DNA from: an uncultured Ruminococcus sp. | Lineage (GTDB): Bacteria > Bacillota > Clostridia > Oscillospirales > Ruminococcaceae | Direction of reading: 5' to 3' | Length of the DNA stretch: 8,232 nt | NCBI GenBank assembly: GCA_900543105.1 | Contig: UQQA01000115.1 | Coordinates: 1-8,232 of the forward strand | Part shown: one piece after another, positions 1 through 4,111 of the stretch | Position numbering within the stretch: position 1 is the first letter of the stretch | Layout: every line of letters starts with the position of its first letter | Translations under genes and position numbers: made by a program | The notes under the pieces: generated by a model | Database searches by the model: none | The model's input: the letters and a program-made list of their open reading frames with translations, nothing else | Told to the model about the DNA's origin: nothing

Positions 1-121
1 GTGCCGCTTCTCGTTCCTTTTCGATTGCAACCTTGAGCATATCCAAAAGGATTTCGGTTGCCTTTGAAACGATTTGCGTTGACACGCTTACGCCCGCACT
101 TGCTACATCATCCCCGTGCAT
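1..121 (-). CDS. Hypothetical small ICE protein, N-terminal 40 residues only (cut by window edge)
   Basis: An open frame runs from an ATG at 121-119 to the left edge with no stop, giving 40 residues that begin MHGDDVASAGVSVSTQ. The start is supported by a GGAGG-type site (complement of 130-135) eight bases upstream. The visible part is an amphipathic, largely helical segment (about residues 15-40) without signal peptide or metal motif. It follows the sigma-like gene on the same strand by 128 bp, so it is likely read from the same transcript. I do not recognise it firmly. Short proteins with a similar Gly-Asp/Val-Ala start occur in transfer regions of Clostridia ICEs, including some distant DUF3801 relatives, but this is only an impression. 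A long hairpin overlaps its ribosome binding site. Confidence 0.6.
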   Translation of the reverse strand, partial: MHGDDVASAGVSVSTQIVSKATEILLDMLKVAIEKEREAA

Positions 122-132
122 ATTCTCTGCCT

Positions 133-197
133 CCCTTCTGAGTGGTATGTGAAAGGAGCAGTTTAACCCCTTTCACATATTCCGGTCACTCAGAGGG
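133..197 (-). promoter_or_regulatory. Two-tier hairpin in the leader of the left-edge gene, overlapping its ribosome binding site
   Basis: The inner stem is an 11-bp perfect pair, TATGTGAAAGG (146-156) with CCTTTCACATA (169-179). The outer stem pairs CTGAGTG (138-144) with CACTCAG (187-193), then CCC (133-135) with GGG (195-197). On the minus strand the structure ends inside the GGGAGG ribosome binding site (130-135) of the left-edge gene, so folding could limit its translation. No T-run follows on the minus strand, so it is not a simple terminator in that direction. On the plus strand a short T-run follows (200-204), but no plus-strand gene lies upstream in the window. A double-stranded DNA binding site is an alternative reading. 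Confidence 0.5.
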
Positions 198-249
198 TGT
201 TTTTATAACCCAAAGAAAAAGATTTGTAGCAAATTATAAATCGAGATAA

Positions 250-717
250 TCATTCAAGGTCATAATTGTACAACTTAGCCATTATTTCCTTGAATGTTCG
301 GATACTCTTTGAAACTGCTGCTTGTGATACCCCTTCAAGCTCTGCAATCTCTGCTTCCGTGAATTTATGCAGATAATACATCATTCCACGCTTGTAAACC
401 TTATCGTCGAAAAACTGTTTAAGGTATTCCAAGTACATATCGCTATGTATATCTTCATCGGGAGCCTGCGTCACCATTCCCAGCTTCGCTTCGTAATCCT
501 CATTGCCGAGATAGATTTTCTTCAATCCGTGCCTGCGCTCACGAGAACGCTGCCTTTCAGTTTCTCTGCGAGCTGACTCGAAAACCTCCAACACATCATC
601 TTCAACGATAACCGTAGTTTCCTGTGAACAGTTATTTTTATATACACTTGCGAGAACAAGGCAGTTTTTACCGTCCTCAGTCTTATATACTTCAACTTTG
701 ATTTCTTCATCTGACAT
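250..717 (-). CDS. Sigma-70 region 4-like regulator (Tn916 Orf7-like)
   Basis: A 155-residue protein. The C-terminal part (about 118-150) reads as a sigma region 4-type helix-turn-helix: LHKFTEAEIAELEGVSQAAVSKSIRTF has the typical 'x-I-A-x-L-x-G-V-S-x-x-A-V-S-K-x-I' pattern. The middle (50-65) is a strongly charged Arg/Glu stretch, and no sigma region 2 is evident. In Tn916 the protein in this position, Orf7, is a sigma-like activator needed for expression of the conjugation and excision functions, and the same role is inferred here. GGAGG (complement of 726-730) lies eight bases before the ATG. The gene diverges from an XRE repressor, as orf7 and orf9 do in Tn916. Its roughly 400-nt leader carries a leader peptide and an intrinsic terminator, so expression is probably gated by attenuation. 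Family call good; activator role inferred. Confidence 0.8.
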   Translation of the reverse strand: MSDEEIKVEVYKTEDGKNCLVLASVYKNNCSQETTVIVEDDVLEVFESARRETERQRSRERRHGLKKIYLGNEDYEAKLGMVTQAPDEDIHSDMYLEYLKQFFDDKVYKRGMMYYLHKFTEAEIAELEGVSQAAVSKSIRTFKEIMAKLYNYDLE

Positions 718-728
718 AGTCGTTTCCT

Positions 729-765
729 CCGAAATTTTGAATTTTTGTGTGAATCAAAATTTCGG
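729..765 (-). promoter_or_regulatory. Perfect 12-bp inverted repeat in the 5' UTR of the sigma-like gene
   Basis: CCGAAATTTTGA (729-740) and TCAAAATTTCGG (754-765) are perfect inverted copies around a 13-base loop. In minus-strand RNA the hairpin covers the last two bases of the GGAGG ribosome binding site (726-730). A second GGAGG/CCTCC complement (769-773) could cover the whole site in an alternative register. It may restrict translation of the sigma-like gene or serve as an operator. Confidence 0.55.
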
Positions 766-810
766 ATCGGAGGAGAACGACATCGTTCCATACCTTTTAA
801 ATACGGAAAA

Positions 811-855
811 ACAAAAAATCCCCTGTCATACGGTATAAACCGCATAACAGGGGAT
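811..855 (-). terminator. Intrinsic terminator inside the sigma-gene leader (candidate attenuator)
   Basis: ACAGGGGAT (847-855) pairs perfectly with ATCCCCTGT (818-826). An inner stem continues through CGGT (831-834) with ACCG (839-842). On the minus strand the stem is followed directly by a run of Ts (complement of 811-818). It stands about 95 bp upstream of the sigma-like start and downstream of a 23-codon leader peptide on the same strand. Minus-strand transcription from the divergent intergenic region must pass it to reach the sigma-like gene. Confidence 0.8.
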
Positions 856-878
856 AATACTAACATTTCATTATAAAT

Positions 879-895
879 CTGAACGCACAGTTCAG
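879..895 (-). promoter_or_regulatory. Short hairpin just ahead of the attenuator terminator
   Basis: In minus-strand RNA, CTGAAC (895-890) pairs with GTTCAG (884-879) around a five-base loop. The left arm is also complementary to CAGTTCAGT further upstream (1057-1049), so it can belong to either of two exclusive pairings. This makes it a plausible switching element of the leader. Confidence 0.45.
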
Positions 896-957
896 TATAA
901 ATGCTCACGAATCCCGTAACAACAGCTACGCTTTTTTTGAGCAATCAATATTTACTT

Positions 958-1029
958 TTATGCCTGTGAGATACGCTTATATTCGCTGCTTAAAATAGGC
1001 AGCGAAATGCAGGAATTACTCCAGCACAT
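958..1029 (-). CDS. Leader peptide, 23 residues, upstream of the attenuator
   Basis: A small open frame starts at ATG 1029-1027 and stops with TAA at 960-958. The peptide begins MCWSNSCISLPIL. It has a strong ribosome binding site, GGAGG (complement of 1035-1039), five bases before the ATG. Its coding region contains a perfect 8-bp hairpin, TTCGCTGC (982-989) with GCAGCGAA (999-1006). It sits between the likely transcription start of the leader and the intrinsic terminator at 811-855, which is the layout of translation-controlled attenuators. Tn916 tet(M) is preceded by a comparable short leader peptide and terminator, as known from the literature. Here the downstream gene is the sigma-like regulator, and no tet gene lies in this window. 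The frame, start and ribosome binding site are seen directly; the stalling role is inferred. Confidence 0.6.
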   Translation of the reverse strand: MCWSNSCISLPILSSEYKRISQA

Positions 1030-1169
1030 AAAAACCTCCAGTCCAAAAACTGAACTGAAGGAATTAAGACAGCAAAATGCTCCTCGTCACAATTCAGTTT
1101 TTTTTGACGAGGTAATTGCATATTCTATTTGAACCAACAGTACATCTTATTACAGAACCTTTATGCCAT

Positions 1170-1196
1170 TATAATTTCGACAGATTTCTGTATAAT
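1170..1196. promoter_or_regulatory. Promoter-operator candidate for the XRE regulator
   Basis: The palindrome ACAGA-TT-TCTGT (1180-1191) is flanked by two TATAAT hexamers (1170-1175 and 1191-1196) just upstream of the XRE gene's ribosome binding site. The upstream TATAAT could serve as a plus-strand -10. It also reads as ATTATA/TATAAT on the other strand. Neither has a convincing -35 hexamer at 16-18 bp. The position fits an autoregulatory operator in the divergent intergenic region. Confidence 0.35.
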
Positions 1197-1221
1197 AATA
1201 TGTAACGGAGGTGAACTGCAA

Positions 1222-1554
1222 GTGCATACTGAACCTGAAACGCTCGGTAAAATCATCAAATCTGCCCGACAGCGTTCCGAACTCACAATGGAGGAGCTTG
1301 CAGAACGTATAGGCATTACCGAGCGATATTTGTATAGAATTGAAAACGAGGGCAAAAAGCCAAGCTATGATATTCTTTACAAGTTAATCCGAGAGTTGTC
1401 CATTTCACCGGACTTGATTTTCTACCCCGAGAAACCGTCCAAAGAATCCGAGGTAGAAAACCTTATCCGTATGCTTTACAACTGCGATGAGCGTTCTCTG
1501 GAAGTCGTCAAAGCAACTGCTAAAGCCTTGATTGGTACAGCTTCGGGAAAATAA
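1222..1554 (+). CDS. XRE-family transcriptional repressor (Tn916 Orf9-like)
   Basis: A 110-residue protein starting at GTG 1222. The start is chosen because GGAGGTG (1207-1213) lies eight bases upstream. An in-frame extension back to 1129 has no ribosome binding site and encodes a hydrophobic stretch unlike the family. Residues 7-65 form a helix-turn-helix of the HTH_3 type: IIKSARQRSELTMEELA, then GITERYLYRIENEGKKPS, where the recognition helix lies. The C-terminal part (75-105) is a second helical region, probably for dimerisation. It is divergent from the sigma-like gene and convergent with the KTR gene, as orf9 is in Tn916, where it is considered a repressor of orf7. A similar role in keeping the transfer genes off is inferred. 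Confidence 0.85.
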   Translation: MHTEPETLGKIIKSARQRSELTMEELAERIGITERYLYRIENEGKKPSYDILYKLIRELSISPDLIFYPEKPSKESEVENLIRMLYNCDERSLEVVKATAKALIGTASGK

Positions 1555-1571
1555 CTGCGTACATACCAAAC

Positions 1572-1614
1572 AAAAAGAGCCGATGAACTATGATTTCTCA
1601 CGTTCATCGGCTCT
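1572..1614 (-). terminator. Intrinsic terminator of the KTR gene (also ends the XRE gene region)
   Basis: A 13-bp perfect stem, AGAGCCGATGAAC (1576-1588) with GTTCATCGGCTCT (1602-1614), has a 13-base loop. On the minus strand it is followed by a T-run (complement of 1572-1576). The KTR stop codon (1606-1604) lies inside the stem. On the plus strand no clear T-run follows, so it would stop the convergent XRE transcript less efficiently. Confidence 0.8.
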
Positions 1615-1639
1615 GCATCTTTGTGTCTGGCTCTCTGAT
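1579..1639. repeat. Direct repeat copy A: KTR gene 3' end with terminator
   Basis: This 61-bp segment matches 3514-3574 at 54 of 61 positions, without gaps, in the same orientation. It includes the last codons of the KTR gene (EPDTKMQSR), the stop and most of the terminator hairpin. The two copies bracket the KTR gene, the small ORF and the TetR-SDR operon. Confidence 0.85.
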
Positions 1640-1867
1640 AACTGTAACTATAAAATTTTTAGCTTCAATTAAATGTTCTTGTTTGCATTTCGGGCAGTAG
1701 AGAGGATAGTTTATTAAAATGGTATCCTCTCTTATTCGGTCACGAGTTTTGCCGCCGCAGGTTGGGCAGATAATCCATGCTGTGTTTTGCGTAAGTGGTT
1801 CTCCATTAAGATTGTTTAGGAATACATATGCTTTTCCACCATTTGTTTTTTTATCTATTATCTCCAT
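1604..1867 (-). CDS. Cysteine-rich KTR zinc-ribbon protein (Tn916 Orf6-like)
   Basis: An 87-residue protein. Two CxxC knuckles, CPTC (34-37) and CPKC (58-61), form a predicted zinc ribbon, and the diagnostic K-T-R follows the first knuckle (GGKTRDRIREDT). The tail EPDTKMQSR is typical of this family. Its biochemical function is not known; Tn916 carries a homologue, Orf6, directly after tet(M). The start at 1867 is chosen because GGAG (complement of 1874-1877) stands six bases upstream. An in-frame GTG at 1915 would add 16 residues but has no clear ribosome binding site. The gene is followed by its own intrinsic terminator, with the stop codon in the stem. It lies downstream of the SDR gene on the same strand and converges on the XRE regulator. 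Its 3' end is duplicated at 3514-3574. Confidence 0.85.
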   Translation of the reverse strand: MEIIDKKTNGGKAYVFLNNLNGEPLTQNTAWIICPTCGGKTRDRIREDTILINYPLYCPKCKQEHLIEAKNFIVTVIREPDTKMQSR

Positions 1868-1937
1868 AAAAATCTCCGTAGAATTTAAATTCTTGCATGC
1901 TTTCAAGCTCTCCACAAGACTGAAATTTGTCTCTTAG

Positions 1938-2024
1938 TTAAACTCCTCGGCTTATTGCTATTATCAGCAAATCAACCGACAACTGCTTTTTTCGCTCATT
2001 TGTACAGGCAGATATTTTATTCAT
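1938..2024 (-). CDS. Possible 28-residue small protein or gene remnant
   Basis: The frame starts at ATG 2024-2022 with AAGGAG (complement of 2032-2037) seven bases upstream and ends at TAA 1940-1938. The peptide begins MNKISACTNERKK and ends in a short hydrophobic stretch (LLIIAISRGV). It lies in the 173-bp gap between the SDR and KTR genes on the same strand, starting 16 bp after the SDR stop. I recognise no family. It could be a real small gene, a leader for the KTR gene, or the remaining 5' end of a gene whose rest was deleted when the cargo was inserted. Confidence 0.35.
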   Translation of the reverse strand: MNKISACTNERKKQLSVDLLIIAISRGV

Positions 2025-2040
2025 AACGCTGCTCCTTAAT

Positions 2041-2814
2041 TTATTTAATGTCGTTTCTTTTCTCGGTTTCAGTACAATTTGCCGTCAACTTTGAAAGCAA
2101 ATCACCCATTTTTATCGGGAATAAGTAACAGCTCATAATCTGCATTTTCTGATTAAGGCTGTGACAAATAATAAAACGCTTTGAATTGATATGCTTTGCA
2201 AGTTCGTATCCAACCTTCTCGGGCAATGCCTTAAATTCATCAGGTACAGGAAGCGGCGAGGCGGATTTCGTTCTTGTAAGAGGCGGGTGCATAATGTGAA
2301 AAGTGATGTTATCCTTTGCATATTCAATCCGCAGACATTTTGCCAATGCCTCCAACGCACCCTTTGTCGAACTGTAGGGGGAAATATTCACAAAGCCCGT
2401 TACTCCCACAGCTGAGCTTGTAAAAATAACCTTGCCTTTCTTCTGCATGCTCATATAAGGCACAACACTTTTTACAAAACGCAGTGCTCCGAAATAATTG
2501 ACCTCAAAAACATCTTTGTATGTATCAAAATCTGTGTCAGCTTCGCTCTCAAATGTACATTTGCAAGCATTGTGCACAGCAATATCAAACGTGCCGAACT
2601 CCGCAGCAGTTTTATCAACCGCCGTCTTTACCTCGTCATAGCTTCTCAAATCCACCTTGTGATAAATAAGGCTGTTACTGTATTGTTTCTTAAGTTTTTC
2701 GAAACTATCGGTTTCAATATCCAAAACCGATACCTTGTTTCCGTCAATAAGCAGCTTTTCCGTCATATAGTAACCAATGCCTTGATTTGCTCCTGTGATA
2801 ATGATATTAGCCAT
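2041..2814 (-). CDS. Short-chain dehydrogenase/reductase, classical SDR family
   Basis: A 257-residue NAD(P)-dependent oxidoreductase. The Rossmann motif TGANQGIG is at 7-14, an acidic residue ends the second strand (VLDIET, Asp32, favouring NAD(H)), HNA replaces the usual NNAG at 81-83, Asn106 lies in VNYFG, the catalytic Ser is at 133/134 (FTSSAVG), and Tyr147-x3-Lys151 (YSSTK) completes the active site. All tetrad positions are present, so the enzyme is probably active. The substrate cannot be read from sequence. The C-terminal 40 residues, after HSLNQK, are less typical and may form a substrate lid. The start at 2814 is supported by GGAGG (complement of 2820-2824); an upstream in-frame start at 2868 would lie inside TetR. 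It overlaps the tetR stop by eight bases, so the two form an operon with coupled translation, and TetR presumably responds to the SDR's substrate or a related toxin. Confidence 0.88.
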   Translation of the reverse strand: MANIIITGANQGIGYYMTEKLLIDGNKVSVLDIETDSFEKLKKQYSNSLIYHKVDLRSYDEVKTAVDKTAAEFGTFDIAVHNACKCTFESEADTDFDTYKDVFEVNYFGALRFVKSVVPYMSMQKKGKVIFTSSAVGVTGFVNISPYSSTKGALEALAKCLRIEYAKDNITFHIMHPPLTRTKSASPLPVPDEFKALPEKVGYELAKHINSKRFIICHSLNQKMQIMSCYLFPIKMGDLLSKLTANCTETEKRNDIK

Positions 2815-3421
2815 TATTGCCTCCGATTTCCATAAAGAACAGTTGAATATGCTTGTATGCCACAGCACAAAAAGCCGCTTTGTTTTCTTCGGTCAGTTCT
2901 CCGCTGAACAGCCATTTCTGTGCATAAAAATAAATGGGAGAGTAATATTTTATCGCAAGATACTTGCTGTCACCATTTGGTATTACACCCATGCTTATCA
3001 AGGCTGAAAAGATTTTACTCTGAAAGTTTAACGGTTTATCCAACAGCCATTCCTGATACAGCTTACGAACATCGTCATTGTTGAACTGCTCAATCAGCAT
3101 AATACGCATAACCTTGTTGCAGAAAGCGTCCATAAGATACTGCTCAAAAAAGTATCTTGCAACCGTATTAATGCCATCAGAAAAAGAATTCTGCCCGTCA
3201 GTAAGTCCGTTTTCAAGCTGCGACATTATACTATTTGCAGTTTCAGCAAATCTGTTCAGCAGCTCGTCAAAAATGCTCTGCTTATTTTTAAAGTGGTAAT
3301 AAACGGAGCTTTCCTTTATCCCTACCTGCTTGCATATATCCCTTATTGATACTGCGGTATAGCCTTGCTTTGAAAACATATCCAAGGATATTTCCAGTAT
3401 TTTTTCTTTTGTACTGCTCAT
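2807..3421 (-). CDS. TetR/AcrR-family transcriptional repressor
   Basis: A 204-residue regulator. The N-terminal helix-turn-helix occupies about residues 8-50: KEKILEISLDMFSKQGYTAVSIRDICKQ, then VGIKESSVYYHFKNK, with the recognition helix and the family-typical YYHFKNK. Residues 60-200 are the helical ligand-binding and dimerisation domain, which is poorly conserved, so the ligand is unknown. GAGGAGG (complement of 3427-3433) lies five bases before the ATG. The 3' end overlaps the SDR start by eight bases. Two palindromic operators sit in its own promoter, so it almost certainly represses itself and the SDR gene until a ligand binds. This is a self-contained, inducible two-gene cargo. It could also act on distant sites, which cannot be tested here. 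Confidence 0.9.
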   Translation of the reverse strand: MSSTKEKILEISLDMFSKQGYTAVSIRDICKQVGIKESSVYYHFKNKQSIFDELLNRFAETANSIMSQLENGLTDGQNSFSDGINTVARYFFEQYLMDAFCNKVMRIMLIEQFNNDDVRKLYQEWLLDKPLNFQSKIFSALISMGVIPNGDSKYLAIKYYSPIYFYAQKWLFSGELTEENKAAFCAVAYKHIQLFFMEIGGNNG

Positions 3422-3434
3422 ATAAGCCTCCTCG

Positions 3435-3482
3435 TCTAACAGATGTTAGATATATTATACCTAACATCTGTTAGATTGTCAA
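3435..3482 (-). promoter_or_regulatory. Consensus sigma-70 promoter with two TetR operators
   Basis: On the minus strand, TTGACA (complement of 3477-3482) and TATAAT (complement of 3454-3459) are separated by exactly 17 bp, a perfect consensus. Two palindromes, CTAACA-GA-TGTTAG (3436-3449) and CTAACA-TC-TGTTAG (3461-3474), are also inverted copies of each other: 15-bp perfect arms at 3435-3449 and 3461-3475, with an 11-bp spacer. One fills the -35/-10 spacer and the other covers the start site. Binding by the adjacent TetR would block the promoter. Confidence 0.88.
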
Positions 3483-3513
3483 GAGGCTTTTTAAAATTTT
3501 CCCAATAAATAAT

Positions 3514-3574
3514 GCCGATGAACTGTGTTTTCTCACATTCATCGGCTCTGCACCCTTGTGTCCGGCTCTTTGAT
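3514..3574. repeat. Direct repeat copy B: KTR-type 3' tail with terminator
   Basis: The second copy of the 61-bp repeat at 1579-1639, with 54 of 61 identical and no gaps. It encodes the tail EPDTRVQSR and a stop in the same frame, but is joined upstream to a PadR fragment instead of a KTR gene. The hairpin GCCGATGAA (3514-3522) with TTCATCGGC (3538-3546) is kept. An inner TGTG/CACA pairing extends it, and the T-run on the minus strand is weak. Confidence 0.85.
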
Positions 3575-3808
3575 TTTAACATCAAAAAAATCAAGAAAAA
3601 AGGCAACTATAGAAAACATATTGGTATCATAGTCAAAAGATAATATTGATTTTGTCAATGTATCTCTTAACTCTTCTTTACCCTTTTCACTTATTGAATA
3701 TACTGTACGAAATGGCATATTTCCGTTTTTTTCAGATGCACCAACAATTAATCCTTTCTTATCCAAGGTTCGTAAAGTTGCATAGTATCTATTAATTGTC
3801 AATACCAT
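3539..3808 (-). pseudogene. PadR-family regulator fragment fused to a KTR-type tail
   Basis: An open frame of 89 residues. Residues 4-50 match the second half of a PadR winged helix: INRYYATLRTLDKKGLI is the recognition helix, a wing with an EKNGN turn comes next, and then VYSISEKGKEELRD. The first helices of the domain (about 30-35 residues) are missing. The frame is closed by a stop ten codons upstream of the ATG, and no good ribosome binding site is seen. The last 12 or so residues (IKEPDTRVQSR) are not PadR sequence but the tail of the KTR family, identical in frame and DNA context to the end of the nearby KTR gene. The PadR dimerisation helix is therefore cut short as well. I read this as a chimeric remnant made by recombination at the KTR 3' end; a short expressed DNA-binding peptide cannot be excluded. 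Confidence 0.7.
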
Positions 3809-3954
3809 AGGTGCTATAAAATAACTAAAGGCTGTTTATTTTAAAATAAAGTATATCTTATGGCACGATTTATACAAAGATAACAATTTGCATAAATTCT
3901 ATCTTGACCTTATAATCAGCACTCAAACCTAATGCGAATTTTACTTTATGATAA

Positions 3955-3990
3955 CAAAAACCGCCCGAACTTATAAGAAATTCGGACGGT
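3955..3990 (-). terminator. Intrinsic terminator downstream of the recombinase
   Basis: ACCGCCCGAA (3960-3969) pairs with TTCGGACGGT (3981-3990) with one mismatch and an 11-base loop. On the minus strand it is followed by a T-run (complement of 3956-3960). It lies 121 bp past the recombinase stop and would end that transcript. Confidence 0.7.
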
Positions 3991-4014
3991 TTCAATATCA
4001 AAAATAAACAACAA

Positions 4015-4050
4015 ATCCGAACACATTCTTAGTGACGAAAGTGTTCGGAT
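4015..4050. promoter_or_regulatory. Perfect 10-bp hairpin after the recombinase gene
   Basis: ATCCGAACAC (4015-4024) and GTGTTCGGAT (4041-4050) are perfect inverted repeats with a 16-base loop. No T-run follows on either strand, so it is not a classical terminator. Together with the next hairpin it may stabilise the 3' end, or it may be a recombinase-related site near the end of the original element. Confidence 0.45.
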
Positions 4051-4111
4051 TATGCGTGATTGGCTCCCCAAGCTGTTCTTAAGGCGACCTTAATTGATTT
4101 TTCCTCATATT

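Larger units (their letters stand above)
718..1115 (-). promoter_or_regulatory. Structured leader of the sigma-like gene with mutually exclusive pairings
   Basis: This is the gene-free stretch between the divergent regulators, read on the minus strand. From its 5' end it contains a perfect 8-bp hairpin (CCTCGTCA 1082-1089 with TGACGAGG 1105-1112), the leader peptide and its internal hairpin, a TGAGCA/TGCTCA stem (938-943 with 902-907), the switching hairpin 879-895, and the terminator. Segment 1 (1102-1093) pairs over 10 bp with segment 2 (1054-1045). Segment 2 (1057-1049) pairs over 9 bp with segment 3 (896-888). Segment 3 pairs with segment 4 (884-879). Thus 1:2 plus 3:4 competes with 2:3. 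Segment 1 lies in the loop of the first hairpin, so 1:2 would be a pseudoknot. A TAGAAT-like -10 at 1127-1122 would place the start near 1115, but no good -35 was found. Confidence 0.55.
3809..4111. other. Gene-free stretch with terminator-like hairpins
   Basis: No credible coding region lies in these 303 bp. The left half (3809-3950) is AT-rich and contains the palindrome TATTTTAAAATA, with no recognisable promoter pair. The right half carries two strong hairpins downstream of the serine recombinase, listed separately. Confidence 0.6.

Noticed and set aside
522..944. 140-codon minus-strand ORF overlapping the 5' part of the sigma-like gene and its leader
   Set aside because: It runs through the terminator hairpin and the sigma-like gene in another frame, has no ribosome binding site, and its residues show no family pattern.
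1129..1221. Upstream extension of the XRE gene to a TTG at 1129
   Set aside because: No ribosome binding site there, the extra residues are untypical, and the GTG at 1222 has an ideal GGAGGTG.
1868..1915. GTG start at 1915 for the KTR gene
   Set aside because: The ATG at 1867 has a GGAG six bases upstream and gives a length close to that of the Tn916 homologue.
2815..2868. Extension of the SDR start to 2868
   Set aside because: It would lie inside the tetR gene, and the family begins directly before the TGANQGIG motif; the ATG at 2814 has its own GGAGG.
3901..3920. TTGACC close to TATAAT on the plus strand as a promoter
   Set aside because: The two hexamers are almost adjacent, so they cannot be a -35/-10 pair, and no plus-strand gene follows.
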